DNA of 64,000 bases from Apostichopus japonicus (GCF_037975245.1 NC_092579.1:31134666-31198665), one strand, 5' to 3'; counted from the first letter of the stretch, positions 29,621 through 39,852 are shown. The notes: generated from the letters alone by a model not told the origin. Numbers and translations: made by a program.

Positions 29621-32139
29621 CCACCTGGTCTCGAGCCCGCGATCCAAAATACGTCACGCTCTCGAGGTACAGAGCAACCAACCGCGCCACGACAGCAGTT
29701 GATATAAATCTATGTTCGTTTCTAATACTTAAAGTTCCAGAGACCGTATGAGATCGCGGCAAAAGCAAACTGCCCCCACCTGGTCTCGAGCCCGCGATCC
29801 AAAATACGTCACGCTCTCGAGGTACAGAGCAACCAACCGCGCCACGACAGCAGTTGATATAAATCTATGTTCGTTTCTAATACTTAAAGTTCCCAGAGAC
29901 CGTACGAGATCGCGGCAAAAGCAAACTGCCCCCACCTGGTCTCGAGCCCGCGATCCAAAATACGTCACGCTCTCGAGGTACAGAGCAACCAACCGCGCCA
30001 CGACAGCAGTTGATATAAATCTATGTTCGTTTCTAATACTTAAAGTTCCAGAGATCGTATGAGATCGCGGCAAAAGCAAACTGCCCCCACCTGGTCTCGA
30101 GCCCGCGATCCAAAATACGTCACGCTCTCGAGGTACAGAGCAACCAACCGCGCCACGACAGCAGTTGATATAAATCTATGTTCGTTTCTAGTACTTAAAG
30201 TTCCAGAGACCGTATGAGATCGCGGCAAAAGCAAACTGCCCCCACCTGGTCTCGAGCCCGCGATCCAAAATACGTCACGCTCTCGAGGTACAGAGCAACC
30301 AACCGCGCCACGACAGCAGTTGATATAAATCTATGTTCGTTTCTAAAACTTAAAGTTCCCAGAGACCGTATAAGATCGCGGCAAAAGCAAACTGCCCCCA
30401 CCTGGTCTCGAGCCCGCGATCCAAAATACGTCACGCTCTCGAGGTACAGAGCAACCAACCGCGCCACGACAGCAGTTGATATAAATCTATGTTCGTTTCT
30501 AATACTTAAAGTTCCCAGAGACCGTATGAGATCGCGGCAAAAGCAAACTGCCCCCACCTGGTCTCGAGCCCGCGATCCAAAATACGTCACGCTCTCGAGG
30601 TACAGAGCAACCAACCGCGCCACGACAGCAGTTGATATAAATCTATGTTCGTTTCTAATACTTAAAGTTCCAGAGACCGAATGAGATCGCGGCAAAAGCA
30701 AACTGCCCCACCTGGTCTCGAGCCCGCGATCCAAAATACGTCACGCTCTCGAGGTACAGAGCAACCAACCGCGCCACGACAGCAGTTGATATAAATCTAT
30801 GTTCGTTTCTAATACTTAAAGTTCCAGAGACCGTATGAGATCGCGGCAAAAGCAAACTGCCCCCACCTGGTCTCGAGCCCGCGATCCAAAAATCGTCACG
30901 CTCTCGAGGTACAAAGCAACCAACCGCGCCACGACAGCAGTTGATATAAATCTATGTTCGTTTCTAATACTTAAAGTTCCAGAGACCGTACGAGATCGCG
31001 GCAAAAGCAAACTGCCCCCACCTGGCCTCGAGCCCGCGATCCAAAAATCGTCACGCTCTCGAGGTACAGAGCAACCAACCGCGCCACGACAGCAGTTGAT
31101 ATAAATCTATGTTCGTTTCTAATACTTAAAGTTCCAGAGACCGTACCAGATCGCGGCAAAAGCAAACTGCCCCCACCTGGCCTCGAGCCCGCGATCCAAA
31201 ATACGTCACGCTCTCGAGGTACAGAGCAACCAACCGCGCCACGACAGCAGTTGATATAAATCTATGTTCGTTTCTAATACTTAAAGTTCCCAGAGACCGT
31301 ATGAGATCGCGGCAAAAGCAAACTGCCCCCACCTGGTCTCGAGCCCGCGATCCAAAATACGTCACGCTCTCGAGGTACAGAGCAACCAACCGCGCCACGA
31401 CAGCAGTTGATATAAATCTATGTTCGTTTCTAATACTTAAAGTTCCCAGAGACCGTATAAGATCGCGGCAAAAGCAAACTGCCCCCACCTGGTCTCGAGC
31501 CCGCGATCCAAAATACGTCACGCTCTCGAGGTACAGAGCAACCAACCGCGCCACGACAGCAGTTGATATAAATCTATGTTCGTTTCTAATACTTAAAGTT
31601 CACAGAGACCGTATGAGATCGCGGCAAAAGCAAACTGCCCCCACTTGGTCTCGAGCCCGCGATCCAAAATACGTCACGCTCTCGAGGTACAGAGCAACCA
31701 ACCGCGCCACGACAGCAGTTGATATAAATCTAAGTTCGTTTCTAATACTTAAAGTTCCAGAGACCGTACCAGATCGCGGCAAAAGCAAACTGCCCCCACC
31801 TGGTCTCGAGCCCGCGATCCAAAATACGTCACGCTCTCGAGGTACAGAGCAACCAACTGCGCCACGACAGCAGTTGATATAAATCTATGTTCGTTTCTAA
31901 TACTTAAAGTTCCAGAGACCGTACCAGATCGCGCCAAAAGCAAACTGCCCCCACCTGGTCTCGAGCCCGCGATCCAAAATACGTCACGCTCTCGAGGTAC
32001 AGAGCAACCAACCGCGCCACGACAGCAGTTGATATAAATCTATGTTCGTTTCTAATACTTAAAGTTCCAGAGACCGTACCAGATCGCGGCAAAAGCAAAC
32101 TGCCCCCACCTGGTCTCGAGCCCGCGATCCAAAATACGT

Positions 32140-32452
32140 CACGCTCTCAAGGTACAGAGCACAAGCAACCGCGCCACGACAGCAGTTGATATAAATCTAT
32201 GTTCGTTTCTAATACTTAAAGTTCAAGAGACCGTATAAGATCGCGTCAAAAGCAAACTGCCGTGGCCTGGTCTCGAGCCCGCGATCCAAAATACGTCACG
32301 CTCTCGAGGTACAGAGCACAACCAACCGCGCCACGACAGCAGTTGATATAAATCTATGTTCGTTTCTAATACTTAAAGTTCCCGATACCGTATAAGATCG
32401 CGGCAAAAGCAAACTGCGGCGGCCTGGTCTCGATCCCAGGATTCAAAAATCC
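32140..32452. repeat. Degenerate right edge of the satellite array
   Basis: The last copies diverge sharply. They show CTCAAGG for CTCGAGG, CA insertions (GAGCACAAGCAACC, GAGCACAACCAACC), GCCGTGGCC and GCGGCGGCC in place of GCCCCCACC, and finally CTCGATCCCAGGATTC. On the minus strand the final copy reads GGATCGAGACC, which fits the pol III B-box core GWTCRANNC exactly, unlike the interior copies. The array then stops within a monomer near CAAAAATCC and unique sequence begins. Confidence 0.8.
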
Positions 32453-32974
32453 ATACCTAGATATCGCTAGATATTGCTATACATCCATAAAGTACAGTGT
32501 CCTTGGGATTTCTTGGGAATTTTTGGACCCTGTTCTTGGAAATAGCAAAATCGGGAGTGGTCACACTCCATGTAGGTCAGAGGACGACCTCTAGACGTGA
32601 CTCATACACAACCCGATCACCTTTTATCGATTAAGTTGTGTGTTGTCGGATTTTGTCAAGGTTTTGGTACTGGGGGGGGGGGGGAGGTCTCTAATTAAGT
32701 TTCGTAACTCATCGGGTAGCGATTAGAGGCCGGGTGGGGCGTAGGGTTGTGGGGCGCGCGTTTTCATGCAGATGGGAACAATCTCAAGAAGTGATGGGTG
32801 CGTCCATAGTAGTTGGTTTCATAGCACACTTGTACAATTGTTTAAGGCGTCCATACGCACACACGCGTTATGATAGACCATATATATATATTTGGAAATT
32901 TTTGAAATATATATATATATATATAATTTTATATGAAATATTATATGAATGAAATATTATATGAAATATATATA
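32453..32974. other. Unique flank of the satellite; no gene seen
   Basis: This is non-repetitive AT-rich DNA with a G13 run at 32,672-32,684 and short TA stretches from about 32,880. I see no convincing reading frame, splice-bounded exon or RNA gene. Confidence 0.6.
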
Positions 32975-33245
32975 TTTGATTTGATTTGATTTATTTTGTT
33001 TTTTTCACGTGCAAATATACAAGGTGAAAGGAAGTCTTCTATAAAGCATACAATAGCTTAACAATGTAGAAGACTCCCTGAAGAAAGAAAAGAGAAGAAA
33101 AAATTAAAGATCAAATTAAACGTTTCGACAATAAATCAATTATATGATATTTTAATTAATATGATGCAATTGTTTCTTTAATATAACATTTTCTAAATGA
33201 CCTACACGATAATTTATTTTTAATAATGTCAGTAATAGAATATAT
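32975..33245 (-). mobile_element. LINE 3' end fragment (minus strand), same family as the 49.7-54 kb element
   Basis: The plus strand begins with (TTTGA)n TTTATTTTG and a segment with the ...GGAAGTCTTCTA... AGAAGACTCCCTG pattern. This matches 49,723-49,835 base by base with moderate divergence. Read on the minus strand it is the last codons of a reverse-transcriptase ORF, then a 3' UTR, then GTGAAAA-ACAAAATAAATC and a (CAAAT)n tail. It is strongly 5' truncated, as is usual after target-primed reverse transcription. Confidence 0.75.
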
Positions 33246-33261
33246 ATATATATATTTTTTA

Positions 33262-33774
33262 AAATTTTTGAAAAAAAACTAAATTTATTGAAATTAGATG
33301 ACATTATAAAAGTTAATATTGCAACATTTACATACAAGGCTTGGAATGGATCATTACCAATCAGTTTTCGAAATTTTATAAATAGCAACACAGATTTCCA
33401 TAATTATAATACCAGAACGGCTAGCAACGCACATTATAAATCATATAAAACACGCACTGGTATGTTAAGCCTCAGAAACCGTGCAACCAACATTTGGAAT
33501 TCACTGTCAATAACTTTAAAAAATAAGGAAACAAGCTCCACATTTAGTAAATGTCTTGCTAAAGAAATTATCATGTCTTATTAATTATGATTTAGCTGCA
33601 TAGTCGCAAAGCAGCATATTCACATATTGAAGCGTATACGTATTGTTATTAACATTATTTTCACTATTTTCTATCTTTTCATCATGGGAGTCTTCTGTTT
33701 TGCCAGCATAGGCAGACTTCCATTCACATTGTAATATTTATGTGAAAAAAAAAACAAATAAATGAATGAATGAA

Positions 33775-33781
<7 letters not shown>
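33262..33781 (+). mobile_element. LINE 3' end fragment (plus strand), RT C-terminus and 3' UTR
   Basis: A plus-strand frame ending at 33,584 encodes about 98 residues similar to the C-terminus of the minus-strand LINE at 49.9-50.2 kb. Shared words include DDII+VN, YKAWNG, HNYNTR/HHYNTR, SNAHY and GMLSLR. The 3' UTR has GGGAGTCTTCTG and GTGAAAA...ACAAATAAAT as in the sibling copies, then a (GAAT)n tail running into (TA)n. The element is 5' truncated. With the minus-strand fragment just upstream it forms an inverted pair of 3' ends. Confidence 0.8.

Positions 33782-33848
<67 letters not shown>
33779..33848. repeat. (TA)n microsatellite
   Basis: A pure TA dinucleotide tract of about 35 units directly follows the GAAT tail of the plus-strand LINE fragment. 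Such tails often seed microsatellites. Confidence 0.95.
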
Positions 33849-33854
<6 letters not shown>

Positions 33855-34890
33855 CATATACACTAGTGAGAGAGGGAAAATGGAAACGTCAAAAATGGAG
33901 TTGTTGGTGTAAGGGGTAGGGTGAGACGCACGCCCCTTCCGAAATCCTCGATCCGTCACTGGCTACCTTGTGTATATTATAGGGATCAGCGCTGTAATTA
34001 TGTCACTGTTCCTCTTTCTCTTCCCGGTGTCTTGGCGTTTTTCAAGTCTTGTACTCCCTCCTTTTCTCCCTTTTCTCTCTTTCCTCTTTTTCTTTTCCCT
34101 TCCTTGCTCTCCTTCCTCCTCTTCCCCCTCTTTTTCCCTTTTTCCTTCTTTCTAAATTTCTCTCATCTATTTCCTCCCAGGGGAGCGAGCACCTCAACGC
34201 CCCTGGATACGCGCCTGTGTAAGCCGGATTGTCTAGATACCACTCTGTCGGATGAATAGATCTCTGTCAACCAGTTCTAGGGTAATACATTCATTACCAT
34301 AGATATAATCGTCTGTACTTCATTCAAGGAAATGGGATTTTCGGGAATAGTAAGTGTTATACATTCATGAACGGTTTCTGATGGCATTTGTGTTGGGATG
34401 ACCTCATATATAAGGTCGCCAACCATAATAATATCCTCATCAATAAAAATACTGTTAAAAACAGTTTCACCGTTCTCTTCGCGTAAGAGAGAGTTATGTA
34501 AAATTGGTTGGATAAGCATCTCCTCTCTTGGCCTAGAGGGGACTTAAAGGGTGTGAAGACTCGCGCAAAAAGAAACGTATAATGCCGGTAACATGACCTA
34601 GTTTCGAATGAGATGTAACAAAAGTGTTAGACACCACCATCGATCCCAGAAAATACACACAGCTTGCTACCATCGGTAATTAGACACTAGTGTACAGTCA
34701 GTACATACAGCTGCGGTCAATACCTACAGCATAGCGTACAGACAATACAGCGCTGGACATCTTATATAACACGTTAACACATTTCATTACTGTACTGTCT
34801 GCATTTTGTAGCGACACGAACAAATCGTCACTTGCAAGCCACGGAAAGTTAACTGTTTCAGATGGCCGCACGCGGTTAGGGGCGACTCTT
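33849..34890. other. Non-coding stretch with polypyrimidine tract
   Basis: From about 34,015 to 34,160 the plus strand is almost pure C and T; the reading frames through it are low-complexity artefacts. CCCCTGGATACGCGCCTG near 34,200 resembles a related phrase near 63,245, which suggests a dispersed repeat. Apart from the weak minus-strand frame at 34,277-34,519, listed separately, no gene is seen. Confidence 0.55.
34277..34519 (-). CDS. Unidentified 80-codon reading frame (weak)
   Basis: This minus-strand frame has a balanced, mostly non-repetitive composition, with acidic clusters (IDEDII, GDLIYEVIP) and no low-complexity bias. I do not recognise the family. No splice sites or promoter were identified. 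It could be a fragment of a transposon protein, a single exon, or chance. Coding status is inferred from composition only. Confidence 0.2.
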   Translation of the reverse strand: MLIQPILHNSLLREENGETVFNSIFIDEDIIMVGDLIYEVIPTQMPSETVHECITLTIPENPISLNEVQTIISMVMNVLP

Positions 34891-34892
34891 CA

Positions 34893-35570
34893 TTGCCTTT
34901 AAATTGACCCAATTTTTGCTCAATATGTATGTTCATTTATGCTCTTCAACATGCAAGCCACAGAAAAACCCAGATCATGATTGATAACGGGTCAAAAAGA
35001 GATGTTCTCCTGCTGCTTTTTGGAACTTTTCCTGAGATTGAATAACAATCGGGCGGATAGATATTGATTCTAATAGGAGTATGCCACCTGCACCCTAAGG
35101 TAGCATACGCCCATTAAAAGCCCCATTGACTTACACACTAAATCACAAAAGTAATGTGGTCTCTAAGTCTAGATAGAAGTTTTCACTAGCTAAACGCTAC
35201 CCATCACCGGATAGCTGACAAGTTGGCCTTTCATGGCACCATCAATTTTCCGTACCATGACCGTGTAGATTTTTTGCTATCCGAGCCGGAAGTTTTCGTC
35301 ACTTGTAAACAAACCTCTTCACTCAGTGGTAAACAAATTTCCTACGCTGCTCCCGGGAGGCCTAAAGGTCTAAAATTGCCTCAATTGACCAAATTTTCTC
35401 ACCATATGTACTTCCATTCATGCTCTTCAACATGCAAGCCACAAAAATCTAGATTATGATTGATAACAGGTCACAAAAGATGTTCTCCCGCTGCTTTTTG
35501 GCACTTTTCCTGAGATAGGAGAACAATCGAGCGGATTGATATAGACTCTAATAGGAGTATGCCACCCTAA
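34893..35570. repeat. Diverged direct repeat, about 200 bp x 2, offset about 481 bp
   Basis: The segment at about 34,893-35,090 recurs at about 35,371-35,570. Shared landmarks are TGCTCTTCAACATGCAAGCC, ATGATTGATAAC, CTGCTGCTTTTTGG / CCGCTGCTTTTTGG and CTAATAGGAGTATGCCACC. Divergence is moderate, so the duplication is not recent. A dispersed repeat family is an alternative. Confidence 0.8.
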
Positions 35571-37920
35571 ATCAAAAACTTTTAAGTTTTTGCAATGTGC
35601 AGACGACACTGGCATACAAACACATATTTTGTATAAAACGTGTGTAGGCTAGGCTAAAAATGGTTTTGTATTGTTTTAAAGAAAATATCTTGCCTTGCTG
35701 TGCGGCCTGATGTAGCCAGCATAATGGAGATAGAGTTCGTTTTTTTTGGTTTGCCTACCAAAGTACAAAGACGAAAGATTTGGGAGACAAAATTTCAATT
35801 GCATGACGGTCTAGAGGCCTACCAAGCTGTGTGAGGTGGGGATAGGCATAGGGCCATAGGCACTACTAGTACTACTACTCGGTACTAGGCTAGGCTTCAA
35901 CAACTAGTATTACGTTAGTAAGAGTAGATCGGCATGTTTTGGTCATAAAGTCCAGGATTTCCTGTTCAGTTCCATTTTAGGCTTGGCTTACTACTTATTT
36001 GAGATCAAAGTAAACAAGCATAGGCCTATGCCTTGCTTAGTCTAGGCCTACGACTGAGTTATAACAAGCCTAGCCTAGACCTAGTTATGCCAGTGCAACC
36101 CTGACTGTAGCTGGACTGAGTTAGGCCTAATGGACCTATATGCTGTGTATCTCGATCATAGGAATTGAAGTTGAATATGGCCATAAGAAGTAGCCTACTA
36201 CTACTATGGGCATAGCAATACATACTAGGTCTAATGCTATGCATGAAGGCCAAGACTGTCTATAGATAAACAGTCCTACTCAAATTCACTCGAGCATTAA
36301 GAACTTGTTACTTGATAGCATAAACTACCCCCAATACTGCCACTAGGATTCATCCTTGAGCTCACCTAATTAATTCACCAGTCAACATGTATGGTTGTAA
36401 ACATATGTGCTCTAAATCTAATGGCCAGCACTACTTTCCTGTGCATGAAGACATGTTTGGCTTGCCCTATGAAAAAATACTCTGTGTGCTTAATTAATCA
36501 TGAATTTGTGCAGAGGAGCATTAAGTATGCCTAGCATTACCAAATGGGGTAGATATTCAATATCCCCTTTTTTGGCCAATGACAGGGGAGTCAGGTGGTA
36601 TTGCAATAAGTATATGGAAGATTGTAATGGCTTAGCCTAAGATACTCCTAGGGTAAGCACCTAGCATGCTATGCAACAACGCTTTGATTGAAGATTTGAT
36701 AACAGACTTATCAGCCATACGGCTAGTTCTAAATTAGCTAGGCCTTACACAGTTACAGTTTCAGCCAAAAATTCCATTAGGCCAATACAATTTGGCCTAA
36801 TGCCACTGGCTAGAGTTTAAAACAATAGGGTCAAGACTTAGACTAGGCTCATGCAGTACATCAGCAAAAATCGTTTACAACAAAAGTCGATGACTATTGC
36901 TACTGTAGGGTTTTGCAGGCCTGCCAACTCTCGCGGTTTACTGTACAACTCTCACTGCAAGTCTTCAAAATTTTACAAAAGTTTGTTATACCTTTGAGTT
37001 TGACATCAGCGTTTTGGAAATTGGGTCTGTTCATGTTTCACGGTTGCCAAAGGTAGCAAATTTTCAAATTACAGTACAGAACTTCTATTCTAAATAAAAA
37101 AAAACATAATTAATATCTGCAATTTATGAATTAGAATTGACCAGACCTTAAACTATTCCGGAAATTATATTCAAGATGGTAGAAAAGTGTGACAATCTAT
37201 AAATTTTCCAAAAGTGGTTCTTTTCTTAATGGTGGTGCCACTCCATTACTGCTACATTTTGGGAATTCTGTCTTAGTTCCTTTATTAACATAAAATTTAC
37301 TATAATCAGACAAGTTTTCAATGATATTGATGATGTTATCAAAGAAAAATTAGAGTATCGTGAGAAAAATCACAATTTTTCCTGAATTACAGTTTTCTCT
37401 TTAAAGAGCAAAATTGAAAGTAATTGAAACAAAATACCATAAAATCAAACCACAACATAAGCATATATATATTAACCAAAAGCTGACAGTTTTGGGTAAT
37501 GTCCTCTCAGATTTTTTTGTCATGACTCTTGTTCCGAACATCACCTATCCAAATAGATCTTGTTTCAGACATCACCACCAATGCTTTACCTAATATAACC
37601 TAATACTTAGTAATAAAACATATATTGTTCATTTAAAGGCAATAATAATGAGTAAACAAACATGTTATTAATTGATAACCTTACTAAAAAAGATATATAA
37701 ACTCTTAATAGGTTCCAAGTTCGAAACAAAGAAAAGTGATCAACAAGACATAAATTTATTAAACACAGGCCATGCTTGTTAATACTAAGCAATACATTTC
37801 AATGTGTAACACGCAGGCACACAAAATCCTTAGTAGTTGCATATTTGCAAGCACTGTTCTGGCCTCGGTTAAGCATTAGGAGTTGAGACCGTTAACTTAC
37901 TTAGCCCGATCTGATATTAC
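35571..37920. other. Intergenic DNA, AGGCCTA-rich; no gene seen
   Basis: This stretch has many AGGCCTA, TAGGCC and CTAGGC words between about 35,800 and 36,800, then plain AT-rich sequence. Reading frames are short. No exon with good boundaries, RNA gene or known repeat domain was recognised. Confidence 0.5.
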
Positions 37921-37923
37921 AAG

Positions 37924-38096
37924 ATGACTTCTCCTGAGCTGGATACCGATGAAGAGTACAGTATCATTGGAAAATATCGTTTGTCAGGACTGTGCCCTGA
38001 AAATTCAACATTAAATGTAAAAAGATCGATACGGAAAAGATCGAAGAGTTTAGACTAACGGGAGCAATAAACAGCCACCGAGCTTTGTGCTGAAAA
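37924..38096 (+). pseudogene. Integrase-type gene, candidate first exon (disrupted)
   Basis: It starts ATG ACT TCT CCT GAG and reads open for 44 codons to TAA at 38,056. The pattern Y-S-I-I-G-K-Y, then N-V-K-R-S-I-R-K-R resembles the segment just before the zinc-binding domain of Ty3/Gypsy-type integrases and integrase-derived host genes, where a KY.L.G..P motif precedes a K+R-rich stretch. After the stop the resemblance continues in another frame, so a frameshift near 38,050 is likely. A possible donor (GTGAGC) follows near 38,097. The HHCC zinc-finger part expected next is not found before 38,284, so either an exon is missing or this exon belongs elsewhere. Confidence 0.4.
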
Positions 38097-38283
38097 GTGT
38101 GAGCAGTAATAGTTTTAAATCAAGAAAAGCCAAAATCATGCAATTTAAATCATTGAAACTAAACAAGCTTCACTGTCCAGTATCAAAAGTATTTGCGAAA
38201 TTTGATACAGCATTCTGTTCTGTACAAGAATGTTGTTGGTATGATTGTGTATGGTTCTGAATGCTATTTTCCTTTTTTTTTAG

Positions 38284-38441
38284 GTGGGTGTGGATATGAT
38301 TGGACCCCTTGCAGAGACCATCAATGGAAATAAGTACATCATAACCCTATGTGACTATTTTTCAAAATTGCCAGAGGCTGTTGCTGTAAGAGACGAAACA
38401 GCATAAACCGTTGCAAACTTTCTGTTTGAAACCATGGCCAG
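38284..38441 (+). pseudogene. Integrase catalytic core, exon with first catalytic Asp (in-frame TAA)
   Basis: The exon lies between a T-rich acceptor (...TTTTTTTTAG) and an AG|GTATAT donor. It encodes the start of the retroviral-type integrase fold: VGVDMIGPL (first catalytic Asp), then NKYIITLCDYFSKLPEA, then AxTVANFLFETMAR. This is the usual order in Ty3/Gypsy, Ginger and GIN/KRBA2-like integrases. The frame is broken by TAA at 38,404-38,406 where relatives commonly have a Lys, Gln or Glu codon. The exon is 158 bp and leaves two bases (AG), which pair in phase with the next exon. Confidence 0.8.
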
Positions 38442-38784
38442 GTATATATCCATGTACTTTGTTTTTACTTTACATAACATACTTTTGAAGTTAGTTACGT
38501 AGACCTGCATTTGTTCTCAGTTTTACCTGTGACCCAGAAAGCGGCAAAATGGTTACAGAAATTTCTTGCAGTTGTTTTATAAGTTAATGTTAATAAAATG
38601 TTAGTGGGATAACGGTCAGTGCATCCAAGACCAGGTGTTATGTCAGTGCTTAACTTACTTGTTTTGAAATCAGTGCTAAAAGAATCTCCTGATTAAACCA
38701 CGCAGCCACTCTGAAGATGCCAATAGTTTACTGCATTACTCTAACCAGTACTTTAACAACTTGTTTAATTTTCCATTTATTTAG

Positions 38785-39075
38785 ATTTGTGTGCATGAAA
38801 ATTTTCATCTCAGACCAGAGAGGAGAATTTGTTAATGCTCTGAACAAGTCCCTATTTGACATGACAGGGGTGAGCCACAGAGTATCCTTCAGCTACCACC
38901 CACAGACCAATGGGCTGGATGAAAGATTCCACCAAACTCTGCAAATGTCACTCATCAAAGTTGTCAATCAAAACCAAGATGACTGGGATGAAACACTGTC
39001 TTCCATTCTCATGGGGTACCGTACAGCAAAACATGGTTCAACAGGTCTTTCTCCTTTCGTTGTGATGTTTGGAAG
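38785..39075 (+). pseudogene. Integrase catalytic core, exon with second Asp and Glu
   Basis: The acceptor is ...CATTTATTTAG. Phase matches the previous exon (AG+A). It encodes ISDQRGEFVN (second catalytic Asp), then SYHPQTNGLDERFHQTL (third catalytic acidic residue in DERF), then DDWDETLSSILMGYRTAKH and SPFVVMFGR. The three acidic residues of the DDE triad are thus present across the two exons. In most relatives the first motif reads DQGREF; here RG is inverted to RGEF. The donor is GGAAG|GTTTGT at 39,076. This exon itself is open throughout. Confidence 0.85.
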
Positions 39076-39653
39076 GTTTGTAATAATTCAAACCTACCAT
39101 TGCTGAATAGAGGTTTACATTTGTAAAGGTCATATACTGTACAGAGAAAAGCAATCAGGGACAAGAGAGTTTGGACAAATCCTGCATAGCTACACTGATC
39201 CTCTATAGGATAAAATCTCATTCGACACATCCCAGGTACAGGGAAAAACTGCTAAATAGAGGACCACCAATAACCCTATGTAAGTTACAACACCTAAACA
39301 AATAAACAGATTAACTCTGTATATGGTACACTCTTCAGCAAGTACAAAAGATGAACATTCATTAAACTATAAAAGCATGCCAATTAATTAAGATACATGC
39401 AATTAATGCCACTGACATTGGTTTTGTTTTTCATATACTATATATCATATTTTGGGCTGGTATGCAATTTGGACCTATAACAGCACAGAATATACTTTGG
39501 TTTTATATTTCTGCTGGTTTGAGTATGTGATGTGACTCAAATTTATGGTTCCAGGGTCTTAATAGCGAAAATAAAATATAAAAAAAATTAAATATTCTTC
39601 AGTCAACAAAGTGTTGGGAATAATTGATTGTTAATTTATCTTCATATATCCAG

Positions 39654-39852
39654 AGAGCCATTGTTACCAGTCGACATTGAAGACTCCATTGTCCAACCAG
39701 AATCTCTTGCTGCAGCGATGCACAGAGGGAGAGGGTTTTACAACTCATGTCACAGTCGCAGGACATAATCAAAGGTTTTGTGAAAGAAAATATTGGCAAA
39801 GCCCAAGAACGGCAAGAAAAAGAATTTTGACTAAAGGCAGCAATCAAAACAG
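39654..39852 (+). pseudogene. Integrase gene, post-core exon (frameshifted)
   Basis: The acceptor is ...ATATATCCAG. AG from the previous exon plus A gives Arg, then EPLLPVDIEDS, the usual continuation after the FGR motif. Near 39,710 the frame must shift by one to recover DIIKGFVKENIGKAQERQ, which matches the linker helix region of Gypsy-like integrases. A TGA follows near 39,827. The donor is AAAACAG|GTAATT. The 3' half, from 39,758, is duplicated exactly downstream. Confidence 0.7.

Larger units (their letters stand above)
1..32452 (-). repeat. 155/156-bp tandem satellite array, tRNA-SINE-like monomer
   Basis: About 208 head-to-tail copies of one monomer. The first starts fall at 1, 156, 312 and 468, giving steps of 155, 156 and 156. 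The 155-bp form has AGTTCCAGAG where the 156-bp form has AGTTCCCAGAG. Copies differ by only a few substitutions, apart from the last three. Each monomer contains two CTCGAG (XhoI) sites 124-125 bp apart and about 13 CpGs, with GC near 50 percent by hand count. Strand is given as minus because the pol III-like A box (TGGCGCGGTTGG) and B box (GGCTCGAGACC) read in that direction. There are no unique spacers between copies and no protein gene inside. The left end is cut by the window, so the true array is longer. A centromeric, pericentromeric or other heterochromatic role is possible but cannot be seen here. Confidence 0.97.

Noticed and set aside
69-32098. Dozens of 60-450-codon reading frames on both strands in the satellite, all made of a 52-residue repeat
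   Set aside because: They follow from a stop-free 156-bp monomer read on either strand, are broken by every 155-bp copy, and overlap antisense to one another. No start context, domain or splice structure supports translation.
1-32452. CRISPR-like array
   Set aside because: Repeats are directly contiguous with no unique spacers, the unit is 155/156 bp, and the context is eukaryotic.
1-32452. Functional tRNA gene cluster
   Set aside because: A and B boxes are present, but the flanking arms do not pair into a convincing cloverleaf and a T-run lies between the boxes.
1-32452. Centromere assignment
   Set aside because: Array size and monomer length would allow it, but nothing in the sequence (such as known CENP-B-type boxes or mapping data) establishes it.
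33738-33959. Tyr-Ile repeat frame, and the similar one at 61,272-61,610
   Set aside because: Both are translations of (TA)n microsatellites.
33921-34259. 112-codon plus-strand frame rich in Phe, Ser, Leu and Pro
   Set aside because: It is the translation of a polypyrimidine tract.
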